64,000 nucleotides of DNA, from positions 52,663-116,662 of the forward strand of contig NZ_JAGDEL010000023.1 of NCBI RefSeq assembly GCF_017497975.1. The letters run 5' to 3'. This document shows, piece after piece, positions 35,811 through 43,133 of the stretch; the first letter of the stretch is position 1; each line of letters opens with the position of its first letter. The notes under the pieces are model-generated. The model saw only the letters and a program-made list of their open reading frames with translations. It had not been told where the DNA came from and did no database searches. Source of the stretch: Metabacillus bambusae (GTDB taxonomy: Bacteria > Bacillota > Bacilli > Bacillales > Bacillaceae). The translations under genes were made by a program, and so were the position numbers.

Positions 35811-36512
35811 TTGAGAAAATGGATAATCGTAGTCATCATCTTAATGCTTACATCTGGTTGTTCACTTCAACAAAATGATTCTCGTTTTATTGCCGCTGAA
35901 GTATTAAGAGTTGTAGATGGTGATACAGTAAATGTACAAATCAATGGGAAAGAGGAAACAGTAAGACTTTTATTAATTGATACACCTGAAACAGTTCATC
36001 CTTCTAAACCAGTACAACCATTTGGTCCCGAGGCTAGTAGCTTTGTAAATGAGTTGTTGAATGGAGCAAACGTTCAATTAGAGATGGATGCTGGTGAACG
36101 TGATAAATATGGGAGACTGCTAGCCTATGTATATATTGACGATCAAATGGTCAATGAAATGCTGCTTGAAAAAGGTTTAGCCAGGTTAGCTTATGTTTTT
36201 GAGCCAAATACAAAATATGTTGACGATTTTTCTGCAATTCAAAAGAAGGCACAGCAACAGAGGATTGGAATTTGGAGTATTGAGAATTATGCAACAGACC
36301 AAGGCTTTGCAGATAATGAGATTCAAGAAAATAGAAATGAAGAAACTGTAATAGCACCTGAAGGCTGCACAATTAAAGGAAACATTAATTCCAAAGGGGA
36401 GAAGATATATCATACAGAAGAATCCCCTTCTTATAAAGTTACAAAGCCTGAAGAAATGTTTTGTTCTGAAGCAGAAGCAATTTCAGCAGGTTACCGAGCA
36501 GTAAAAAGATAA
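35811..36512 (+). CDS. Secreted thermonuclease-family lipoprotein (YncB-like)
   Basis: The 233-residue protein has a lipoprotein signal (MRKWIIVVIILMLTSGC, Cys17). The staphylococcal-nuclease domain (about 27-160) carries VVDGDTV, RLLLIDTPE, EMDAGERDKYGRLLAYV and IGIWS, with the calcium and catalytic residues. The C-terminal module (about 182-233) reads GCTIKGNIN... and MFCSEAEAISAGYRAVKR, a common tail of Bacillus surface nucleases. It would cut extracellular DNA or RNA near the cell surface. The start is TTG, after GAAGGGGA. Confidence 0.87.
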   Translation: MRKWIIVVIILMLTSGCSLQQNDSRFIAAEVLRVVDGDTVNVQINGKEETVRLLLIDTPETVHPSKPVQPFGPEASSFVNELLNGANVQLEMDAGERDKYGRLLAYVYIDDQMVNEMLLEKGLARLAYVFEPNTKYVDDFSAIQKKAQQQRIGIWSIENYATDQGFADNEIQENRNEETVIAPEGCTIKGNINSKGEKIYHTEESPSYKVTKPEEMFCSEAEAISAGYRAVKR

Positions 36513-36523
36513 ATGTAACGTAA

Positions 36524-36562
36524 AAAAGAGGATGACACATTAGTAATGGTGCTTCCTCTTTA
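36524..36562. terminator. Terminator between nuclease and EAL genes
   Basis: AAAAGAGGA-TGACAC and GTGC-TTCCTCTTT form a stem in this convergent spacer. The stem is imperfect. Confidence 0.6.
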
Positions 36563-36568
36563 GTTTGT

Positions 36569-37615
36569 CTACACAGTCATTTTAGCATTTTTAATACCAA
36601 GTGTACTCGGTGTTTCACTTGGTCTACCAATATAATATCCTTGACCTAAATGAACACCGAGCAATTTTAAATAATCATATTCACCCTTCTGTTCAATCCC
36701 CTTAGCAAGGACACAAACATTTAGCTCATTAGCAACTTGAAGAATATCTTTTAAAAAAGTTTGTTTATCCTTGTTAAGATGACATTCTTGAATAAACTTC
36801 TTATTAATACTTAAATAATCTGGTTGAATTGTTGATAGCTTGTCTAAAGTAGAGAAGTTTGAGCTAACATCATCAAGTGAAACCTTCATTCCATGATCTT
36901 TATATGTTTTTAGGATGTTTATTAAATGATTTAAATCTACAATATTCTCTGTTTCTGCTACTTCAAAAACAAGATCGTCAGGCGAAACTTTGTATTTCTC
37001 GACAATTTGATAGGTTTGTTTGAGACAAAGTTCTGGATTAGAAATAGAAGACGGAATAAAATTAATAAAGCTTTTAATCCCTTTTGGGAGTTTATTGTAG
37101 CGTCCTTGTATAGCAACCTCTTGAGCTTTCTGATCTAAAAGAGATAGCATATTTGTTTTTTTAGCCACCTCGAATAATTGACTTGGGAAAATCGATTGAT
37201 CCTTTACACGAAGCAGGGACTCATAACCTAAAATTGATTCATTTTCCAAGGTTACAATCGGTTGAAGAAAACTGATAAATTCTCCGTGTTTAATAATATC
37301 TACAGTATTTTCATGGAATGTATGTTCATAAATCGTTTTCAATGAATATATGTCAAATGAGTCTGGGAGTTCCTCTTGATGAATAGATCCTTCGTATGTA
37401 GAAATATTATCCATTTCATAGTGGATGAATGAAAGGTATTCTTTAAGATCTCCTTTCGTTTTATAAGCAATACAATAGTGGGTAGATGTTATTTGAGAAA
37501 AATATAGATTATTTAAAACCTCAATTAATTTCATGTCATTATTCGGAAAAACGGAAAAATATCCTTCAGGATAGATTGAAAGAGGTTGAAAATTTGAATG
37601 ACAATTAACGTCCAA
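36569..37615 (-). CDS. EAL-domain protein (c-di-GMP phosphodiesterase-like)
   Basis: The 348-residue cytoplasmic protein has a short N-terminal domain of unknown type (about 1-110) and an EAL domain (about 115-340). The EAL motif reads GYESLLRV; further signature positions are SFINFIPS, FEVAETE, KVSLDDVSS, LSINKKFI, LAKGIEQ and GQGYYIGRPS. The core acidic, Asn and Lys positions appear kept, so it could hydrolyse c-di-GMP, although DDVSS replaces the usual DDFG. It may also be a receptor. Not an obvious YkuI, which has a C-terminal PAS-like domain. Confidence 0.82.
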   Translation of the reverse strand: MDVNCHSNFQPLSIYPEGYFSVFPNNDMKLIEVLNNLYFSQITSTHYCIAYKTKGDLKEYLSFIHYEMDNISTYEGSIHQEELPDSFDIYSLKTIYEHTFHENTVDIIKHGEFISFLQPIVTLENESILGYESLLRVKDQSIFPSQLFEVAKKTNMLSLLDQKAQEVAIQGRYNKLPKGIKSFINFIPSSISNPELCLKQTYQIVEKYKVSPDDLVFEVAETENIVDLNHLINILKTYKDHGMKVSLDDVSSNFSTLDKLSTIQPDYLSINKKFIQECHLNKDKQTFLKDILQVANELNVCVLAKGIEQKGEYDYLKLLGVHLGQGYYIGRPSETPSTLGIKNAKMTV

Positions 37616-37848
37616 CTATATCCCCTCACTTCTCTAAATATTTGATTTTTCTAATTTTATCAAATTTTATCCAAAAGTAAAACGATTACATCTATGAAGG
37701 GTCATTAATGTGCACTTAGTTGTGCGAATTATTATTCAAGAACCGTGTCAGATAACCGTTAACTCTCAATTATTTCTAAAAGTTTACAATTTGGTAACAA
37801 AATTTTTATTTAAAATTTTGTTTATATTAAAGAATTCCCCTTTTAAAA
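37616..37848. other. Intergenic region upstream of R1 copy 2
   Basis: AT-rich spacer between the divergent EAL gene and the repeat. I see no small gene or clear motif. Confidence 0.3.
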
Positions 37849-38068
37849 GTTCTTTTCTAAGAGATTGTTGCTTTTAAAACAAAAACTATTTCAGGTTGAT
37901 TGGAGCGGATTACGAGACTCCTGCGGGAGAAGAGGGGACAGGTGAGACACATGCAGGTGTTTACGACGAGGAGGCTCACCCGCCCTCCCCGCGGAAAGCG
38001 AGCATCTCTCGCTGCAATCAACCACACCGCATTACTTGGTAAATAGCAACAAAGTTTACGAAAACAGC
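37849..38068 (+). repeat. R1 Bacillaceae repeat, copy 2
   Basis: Same order as 16456-16675, with a few substitutions (for example GAGGGGACAGGTGAGAC and TTTACGACGAGG). It lies 200 bp upstream of pfkA and faces copy 3 across that gene in opposite orientation. Confidence 0.9.
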
Positions 38069-38200
38069 ATTTTTTAATGTAGGAAAAACTTTATCTAAAT
38101 AGTTTAGAAAGCTATGAACAGGAAACGATATAGTGAGACTCCCATTAGTAAGGTTTAACTACGCTATAAATTGGGATATAGTAATTTCAATATACATATT

Positions 38201-38231
38201 TTGAACCAAAACGATAGTGAAGGCCTATAAT
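38201..38231 (+). promoter_or_regulatory. Possible sigma-A promoter of pfkA
   Basis: TTGAAC and TATAAT are separated by 19 bases, about 37 bp before the start codon. The spacer is long. Confidence 0.4.
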
Positions 38232-38255
38232 AACGTAACTGCTTTTAATTAATAA

Positions 38256-39227
<972 letters not shown>

Positions 39228-39240
39228 GAATGGAAAATGG

Positions 39241-39275
39241 AAAGAAGCTGACTTTTGATTAGTCAGCTTCTTTTT
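39241..39275 (+). terminator. Terminator after pfkA
   Basis: AAAGAAGCTGACT pairs with AGTCAGCTTCTTT around seven bases and continues into T. Confidence 0.88.
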
Positions 39276-39298
39276 AGTTGGTTCATTAAAATTATAAG

Positions 39299-39514
39299 TT
39301 GTTTTCGCAAACTTTGTTGCTTTTTACCAAGTAATGCGGTGTGGTTGATTGCAGCGACAGTTGCTCGCTTTCCGCGGGGCGGGCGGTGAGCCTCCTCGGC
39401 GTAAAAACGCCTGCATGAGTCCTGTCCCGCTGCTCCCTCAGGAGTCTCGCAATCCGTTCCAATCAACCTGAATTAGTTTTTGCTTTAAAAGCAACAATCT
39501 TTTAGAAAACAGCC
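39299..39514 (-). repeat. R1 Bacillaceae repeat, copy 3 (inverted)
   Basis: The reverse complement matches copies 1 and 2, with GTTTTCGCAAACTTTGTTGC at the left and AGCAACAATCTTTTAGAAAACAGCC-like right end. It forms an inverted pair with copy 2 around pfkA. Confidence 0.9.
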
Positions 39515-40034
39515 AAATTATAAAACCCTCAAATTAATGTTCAGTCTTACAATTGTTTAGTATAATTATGTAAACATGTTTTGGTATCATTAAAGCTGCA
39601 GTTTAGATGAAACGAATATGATGAGTGAAGCATTCCAATTGTTTGACGCATTTAAGATATAAGCCCTTCCTCTCTTATATCGATACGGCTCCTAGGCCGC
39701 GCCACTAAACACTAGCGTCTGTAGGTATCTTCTTGAAGTCATCATTTCGTAGCGCGCTACTTATGTAATACCCTCGTTTTTCTTGAGAAAACCTATAATT
39801 CAATATTCATAACTTTTCTTTACAATATGTGTTTAACGCTGAGGTGTTACTAATTGAAAATCCAGAATAACTATTTAATAATGAGCTGACTAACTAAACA
39901 ACGTTAGCCAGCTTTTCAATTTTGCTTTAAGTGATAAATGATGTTAGAAGTATTGAAAGAAAAAATTGGTAGGTACTTCAGGAGGGATGTAGCATGTAAA
40001 GCATCATGCGAAGTAAACCGTGTATTTGTCTATT
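39515..40034. other. 520-bp gap with hairpins and a GC-rich patch
   Basis: It has TATAAT near 39562, an inverted repeat GATATAAG (39656) with CTTATATC (39674), the perfect palindrome GTAGCGCGCTAC at 39749-39760, a locally GC-rich CGGCTCCTAGGCCGCGCC, and an AGCTG-A-CTAAC/GTTAG-C-CAGCT stem followed by TTTT at 39884-39917. No frame with a ribosome site is seen. It may hold a structured RNA or the remains of a lost element. Confidence 0.4.
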
Positions 40035-40253
40035 TTAAGATACTTTAGTTTTTTTACTCCAGCTAGCTGATAAAATTTGCTCTAATGAAAAGCTACGAAT
40101 TTGATTGCGTAAATAACAATATGCGACTATTTTTTCTTTGCTTATTCTTCTCACCAAAACCTTTCTTTGTGAAAACTCCCCACATTTTGATAAATAAATA
40201 ATTTCAATAGGTACCTGATTTTCTAAGCTAAGTTTTAGATATTGTTTCAACAA
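40035..40253 (-). CDS. Small WYL-domain-like protein (72 aa), probably SOS-controlled
   Basis: The protein reads IEIIYLSKCGEFSQRKVLVR then KIVAYCYLRNQIRSFSLEQI, the core strand pattern of WYL domains (a ligand-sensing fold often linked to DNA damage or defence regulators). It lacks a helix-turn-helix, so it is just the sensing part. Start is a TTG pair at 40253/40250, after GGGAGGTG; the longer frame to 40289 includes the ribosome site. A TATAAT and two LexA-like boxes lie directly upstream, suggesting DNA-damage induction. Exact function unknown. Confidence 0.7.
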   Translation of the reverse strand: MLKQYLKLSLENQVPIEIIYLSKCGEFSQRKVLVRRISKEKIVAYCYLRNQIRSFSLEQILSASWSKKTKVS

Positions 40254-40280
40254 ATTCACCTCCCATACATATCTAGTTTT

Positions 40281-40331
40281 ATTATACACGAACGTACATT
40301 CTTTTATGCAAAAAAAACGAAAATACGTTCG
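40281..40331 (-). promoter_or_regulatory. Promoter with two LexA/DinR-like boxes for the WYL gene
   Basis: Reading leftward: CGAACGTATTTTCG (40331-40318), AGAATGTACGTTCG (40302-40289) and TATAAT (40286-40281). Against the DinR consensus CGAACRNRYGTTYC the first scores about 12 of 14; the second scores about 12 of 14 when read on the other strand. Centres are 29 bp apart and flank the expected -35. Confidence 0.65.
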
Positions 40332-40501
40332 TGTTTTTGAATTTAGTTTAATTTTTATGAGGTAGCAAGGCGCTTACTCATTTCTTATTAAGTTTTGCCA
40401 TATTTTCCAGTTTGAGAACGTATGATGATAAAAGGAATATACCTGGAATTAGTTAGGTATTCAACTTCCTCATGTTAAAGAGTTGAAAGGGGAGAATGAA
40501 G

Positions 40502-40777
40502 ATGACTGAACAGGAAAAAGTAAAGTTAATACAAGAAATCTCAGAGGATATCATTCGAATTTCTGTAAAAGATCTAAAAGGTAAGAATAAAAGTGACCAT
40601 GAAAAGGCGGTTGAATTATTAGCAAGGGCATTATATGATTTTTCTGCACTATATTTATCACCACAGTCGGTTCATGAAGAAGCACTGAAGGGAACGGTTG
40701 CCAAAGTGAAAATTGCTTTTAATATATTAGATCGAATGAAAAAAACAAATGTTGTCGTAACAAGAATAAACACATGA
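40502..40777 (+). CDS. Hypothetical protein (91 aa)
   Basis: The frame begins MTEQEKVKLIQEISEDIIRI and ends VVVTRINT. AAAGGGGAG lies seven bases before the ATG at 40502; the ATG at 40496 is too close. It is soluble and predicted all-helical (DHEKAVELLARALYDFSALY in the middle). I do not recognise the family. It lies between two genes with LexA-like boxes; its own upstream DNA has only a weak half-site (GAACGTAT near 40416). Confidence 0.7.
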   Translation: MTEQEKVKLIQEISEDIIRISVKDLKGKNKSDHEKAVELLARALYDFSALYLSPQSVHEEALKGTVAKVKIAFNILDRMKKTNVVVTRINT

Positions 40778-40846
40778 TAAAATTGGTTATTTGGTTGTAC
40801 GAAAGCGGTATATTTAAGCTGTTACTTAGGATGAAATAACTAAATA

Positions 40847-40860
40847 AGAACATATGTTCC
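40847..40860 (+). promoter_or_regulatory. LexA/DinR box at the toxin promoter
   Basis: AGAACATATGTTCC contains the perfect 12-bp palindrome GAACATATGTTC and fits the DinR consensus CGAACRNRYGTTYC at 13 of 14 positions. It overlaps the -35 position of the promoter at 40878-40886, so LexA would block it until DNA damage. Confidence 0.78.
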
Positions 40861-40877
40861 ATTAGTGGTTAAGTTTA

Positions 40878-40886
40878 TGATACAAT
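40878..40886 (+). promoter_or_regulatory. Extended -10 promoter of the toxin mRNA
   Basis: TGATACAAT is an extended -10 (TGnTACAAT). The -35 region is weak and falls in the LexA box. Transcription is expected to start near 40893. Confidence 0.6.
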
Positions 40887-40910
40887 TAATTTGCAGTCAA
40901 CTAGATCAAA

Positions 40911-40940
40911 CAAGCCCCTTTTGAAAGGGGGTGATGCTTG
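40911..40940 (+). promoter_or_regulatory. Shine-Dalgarno-sequestering hairpin of the toxin mRNA
   Basis: CAAGC pairs with GCTTG and CCCCTTT pairs with AAAGGGG, leaving GTGAT bulged. The ribosome site AAAGGGGGTG is thus inside the stem, which ends one base before the TTG start at 40941. This kind of occlusion is known for type I toxin messages. Confidence 0.7.
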
Positions 40941-41024
40941 TTGACAATATATGAAAGCTTAATTGTTATGTTTAGTTTTGCTTCATTAATTGTGACGATT
41001 TTAGCTTTTTCACAAAAAAAATAG
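40941..41024 (+). CDS. Holin-like type I toxin (27 aa)
   Basis: The peptide is one hydrophobic helix with a polar start and basic tail: (M)TIYESLIVMFSFASLIVTIL, then AFSQKK. The TIYE/TVYE start followed by a membrane helix is the pattern of the putative holin-like toxins in Bacillus and relatives (TxpA-like type I systems). It would insert in the membrane and depolarise it. It begins with TTG directly after the hairpin-held AAAGGGGGTG. An antisense RNA overlaps its end and a LexA box controls its promoter. Confidence 0.75.
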   Translation: MTIYESLIVMFSFASLIVTILAFSQKK

Positions 41025-41106
41025 ACCTTGGATAGGTCTGCTAATCTTATGTGTGATCTAATTGTGACTGCAGACTGTGGATGCGGCAACATCCACGGTC
41101 AATATT
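41014..41106 (-). ncRNA. Antisense antitoxin RNA
   Basis: The reverse strand has TGATATAAT (41121-41113, extended -10), then a stem of GACCGTGGATG (41100-41090) with CATCCACAGTC, and ends in a terminator AGACCT-loop-AGGTCT followed by ATTTTTTTT at 41021-41013. The roughly 93-nt RNA would pair with the toxin message across its last codons and 3' UTR, the arrangement of txpA/RatA and bsrG/SR4. Confidence 0.68.
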
Positions 41107-41157
41107 ACATATATTATATCATATCGAGAAATATGATTCAGTAAAGATCTGTAAAAT

Positions 41158-41187
41158 GAAAAAGACGGATTAATCCGCCTTTTTACA
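41158..41187. terminator. Bidirectional terminator of toxin mRNA and downstream small gene
   Basis: AAAAAGACGGAT and ATCCGCCTTTTT form a stem with one G-U type pair and T runs on both strands. It ends the rightward toxin message and the leftward gene at 41194-41310. Confidence 0.8.
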
Positions 41188-41193
41188 AAAGAT

Positions 41194-41310
41194 TTATTTG
41201 TTTTTCTTTTTTTGCTTTTTAGGTGTCATTTCATTTGAGAATTCAGTTTCCATAGCTTGATTCTGTTGTTGTTGAAATTGTTGTTCTTTACTATCATTAC
41301 TTTTCTTCAA
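41194..41310 (-). CDS. Tiny Q-rich protein with GPR-like site (gamma-SASP-like, 38 aa)
   Basis: The frame starts at TTG 41310, nine bases after GGAGG, and encodes MKKSNDSKEQQFQQQQNQAM, then ETEFSNEMTPKKQKKKNK. Being Q/N-rich with a TEFSNE element resembles gamma-type small acid-soluble spore proteins, which have TEFASE cleavage sites for the germination protease GPR. It is far shorter than SspE. I infer a spore protein; no sigma-G promoter was confirmed. The shared terminator after it supports a real gene. Confidence 0.6.
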   Translation of the reverse strand: MKKSNDSKEQQFQQQQNQAMETEFSNEMTPKKQKKKNK

Positions 41311-41384
41311 TTGATTTCACCTCCGAAAATAACTATTTTTAACCCGCTCATAAGTGTTAGTTAAAACTTAAAGAAATATACGTA

Positions 41385-41813
41385 TTAGTTTAAATTTAAT
41401 TTTTCAATTAGTGGCGAAAAATTATATTCGATATCAAAAAACATAGGTGAGTTCTCGTCGTTATATAAAATGATTTTACCCTGTTCTTTTGTAGTAGGGT
41501 TATATAATAGTAAGACTTCGCTCACAATATCTTCAAACCATTTATTTTTTATTTTTAGTGATTTTGTTAAAGGTATTTTTATTAAGTAACCCTGCTTTGG
41601 GATTGGGTTTGCTTGCACAGTTACCCGTGTTATTGATTTGATTGCTTTCTCTACATCTTTATCTACTTCTTCAGTACTATCGAGCTCCTTTATTATTGTA
41701 CTAGTCTCAATATCTAAAACTTTAATCGTTTCATCTGATGCAGCAATCGTTTTGATATTTAAAAATAAGCTAATGCAAAAAAGGAATAGAATGATTTTTA
41801 TGCATTTTCTCAA
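41385..41813 (-). CDS. Hypothetical secreted protein (142 aa)
   Basis: TTG at 41813, six bases after GAGGTG, starts MRKCIKIILFLFCISLFLNI, a signal peptide likely cut after about residue 25 (IAA-SDET). The mature part is a mixed alpha/beta domain with IKSITRVTVQANPIPKQGYL and KIILYNDENSPMFFDI. I do not recognise the family. It might be a sporulation or envelope factor, but nothing shows that. Confidence 0.65.
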   Translation of the reverse strand: MRKCIKIILFLFCISLFLNIKTIAASDETIKVLDIETSTIIKELDSTEEVDKDVEKAIKSITRVTVQANPIPKQGYLIKIPLTKSLKIKNKWFEDIVSEVLLLYNPTTKEQGKIILYNDENSPMFFDIEYNFSPLIEKLNLN

Positions 41814-42045
41814 ATTAATCACCTCGTTTATACCATTCCCTATAAATTCCACCTTACATGTGTAAATTTTGGCTAATTAAAATGTAAAAGAATAGGTCAA
41901 ACCTCTTTCGTTAGTCTTTTTAACTCAAATAATTGTCAAGGGGTTTTTTTACTATTTTTTTCTACAAAAAGTGACAAATTCATTGACGTTCCTTGTTAAC
42001 TTATGTACGATAAATAAGATTCAATGAAAAGGAGCTGTGGATTTC

Positions 42046-42885
42046 GTGAAGGAGTCCTTTGAAATAAAAAAATCACTAAATAACAATGTTTTAATTGCCA
42101 GGCATAATTCGTACGGTGAAGCTGTTTTAATAGGTAAAGGAATTGGTTTTGGGAAAAAGCAAGGCGATATCATTGAGGATTCTGGATATGAAAAAATGTT
42201 TGTGCTAACCAATCAGAAGGAGCAGGAACAATACAAAATGCTATTATCAGATATTGATGAGGACATGCTTGATGTTGTTCAAGATGCGATCCAATATATT
42301 TCTGAACGGGTTGAGCAGCCACTAAACGAACATATTCACATCTCATTAACTGATCACATAACATTTGCTTTAAAGCGTTTACAGCAAGGCATGGATCTGA
42401 AAAATCCATTCTTAGTTGAAACGAAATCTCTTTATCCCTTTGAATTTCAGCTTGCTAAAGAAGTTATCGAACGAATTAATCAAAGACTAAATGTACAGTT
42501 ACCTGATGGTGAAATAGGGTTTATCGCATTACACATTCATAGTTCTATTTCAAATAAGCCCCTATCAGAAGTCAATCAGTACTCACAATTAATTAGTAAA
42601 TTAACAGATGTCATTGAGGAATCATTAAAAATTGTAGTTGATCGAGAAAGTGTTAACTATTTAAGGCTAATTCGACATCTTCGTTATACAATTGAAAGGG
42701 TTAACTCTGGCGAAACAGTAGCAGAACCAGAAAAATTAGCTTTTTTGTTGAAAAAGGAATATCCGTTGTGCTACAATACTTCTTGGAAAATGATTAAAGT
42801 AATGCAACAGTCATTGAAAAAACCTGTTTATGATGCAGAGGTTGTTTATTTAACAATGCACTTATATCGTCTAACTAATAAATAA
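42046..42885 (+). CDS. glcT: PtsG antiterminator GlcT
   Basis: GlcT (279 residues) binds the RAT in the ptsG leader and stops termination when glucose is present. The N-terminal RNA-binding CAT domain (KKSLNNNVLIARHNSYGEAVLIGKGIGFGKK, about 8-38) is followed by two PRD domains (His in LNEHIHISLTDH and FIALHIHSSI; second PRD to HLYRLTNK). GTG at 42046 gives the same N-terminus length as B. subtilis; the GTG at 42037 is too near AAAAGGAG. PTS components phosphorylate it to control its activity. Confidence 0.95.
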   Translation: MKESFEIKKSLNNNVLIARHNSYGEAVLIGKGIGFGKKQGDIIEDSGYEKMFVLTNQKEQEQYKMLLSDIDEDMLDVVQDAIQYISERVEQPLNEHIHISLTDHITFALKRLQQGMDLKNPFLVETKSLYPFEFQLAKEVIERINQRLNVQLPDGEIGFIALHIHSSISNKPLSEVNQYSQLISKLTDVIEESLKIVVDRESVNYLRLIRHLRYTIERVNSGETVAEPEKLAFLLKKEYPLCYNTSWKMIKVMQQSLKKPVYDAEVVYLTMHLYRLTNK

Positions 42886-42910
42886 AAAAATAAATGTAAC
42901 CGATATTATT

Positions 42911-42941
42911 CACGTGTTACTGATACGATCAGGCATGAGTG
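42911..42941 (+). promoter_or_regulatory. GlcT ribonucleic antiterminator (RAT) of ptsG
   Basis: CACGTGTTACTGATACGATC with AGGCATGAGTG is nearly identical to the B. subtilis ptsG RAT: TACTGAT and ATCAGGCA pair in the stem. Its right side shares AGGCATGAGTG with the 5' arm of the terminator, so the two cannot form together. Confidence 0.9.
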
Positions 42942-43018
42942 AACAAGAGGTGTTTTTATTTGCTATTTTGGGGAAGTATACCTATTAGCAGATAAATCTC
43001 TGTTCACCATGCCTTTTT
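42931..43018 (+). terminator. ptsG leader terminator controlled by GlcT
   Basis: AGGCATGAGTGAACAAGAG at 42931 pairs with CTCTGTTCACCATGCCT at 42998, with two bulges, then TTTTTT. The loop is long, about 50 bases. Confidence 0.88.
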
Positions 43019-43133
43019 TATTTGTTTTTAGACATCTGTCTAGGTTGTAAACGGTTAAAGCACAAAGTGATTTTACTATTTCATTGTTGTTTTGTTGCTC
43101 TTTGTCATCACAATATATATGGAGGTTATCAAC

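Noticed and set aside
39263..39466. Reverse frame of 67 codons in R1 copy 3
   Set aside because: Repeat shadow with no ribosome site.
40415..40428. GAACGTATGATG as a LexA box for the 91-residue gene
   Set aside because: Only one half-site matches; about 10 of 14 positions, expected by chance in such AT-rich DNA.
40901..41092. Reverse 63-codon frame opposite the toxin
   Set aside because: No ribosome site; the strand instead carries an antisense RNA promoter and terminator.
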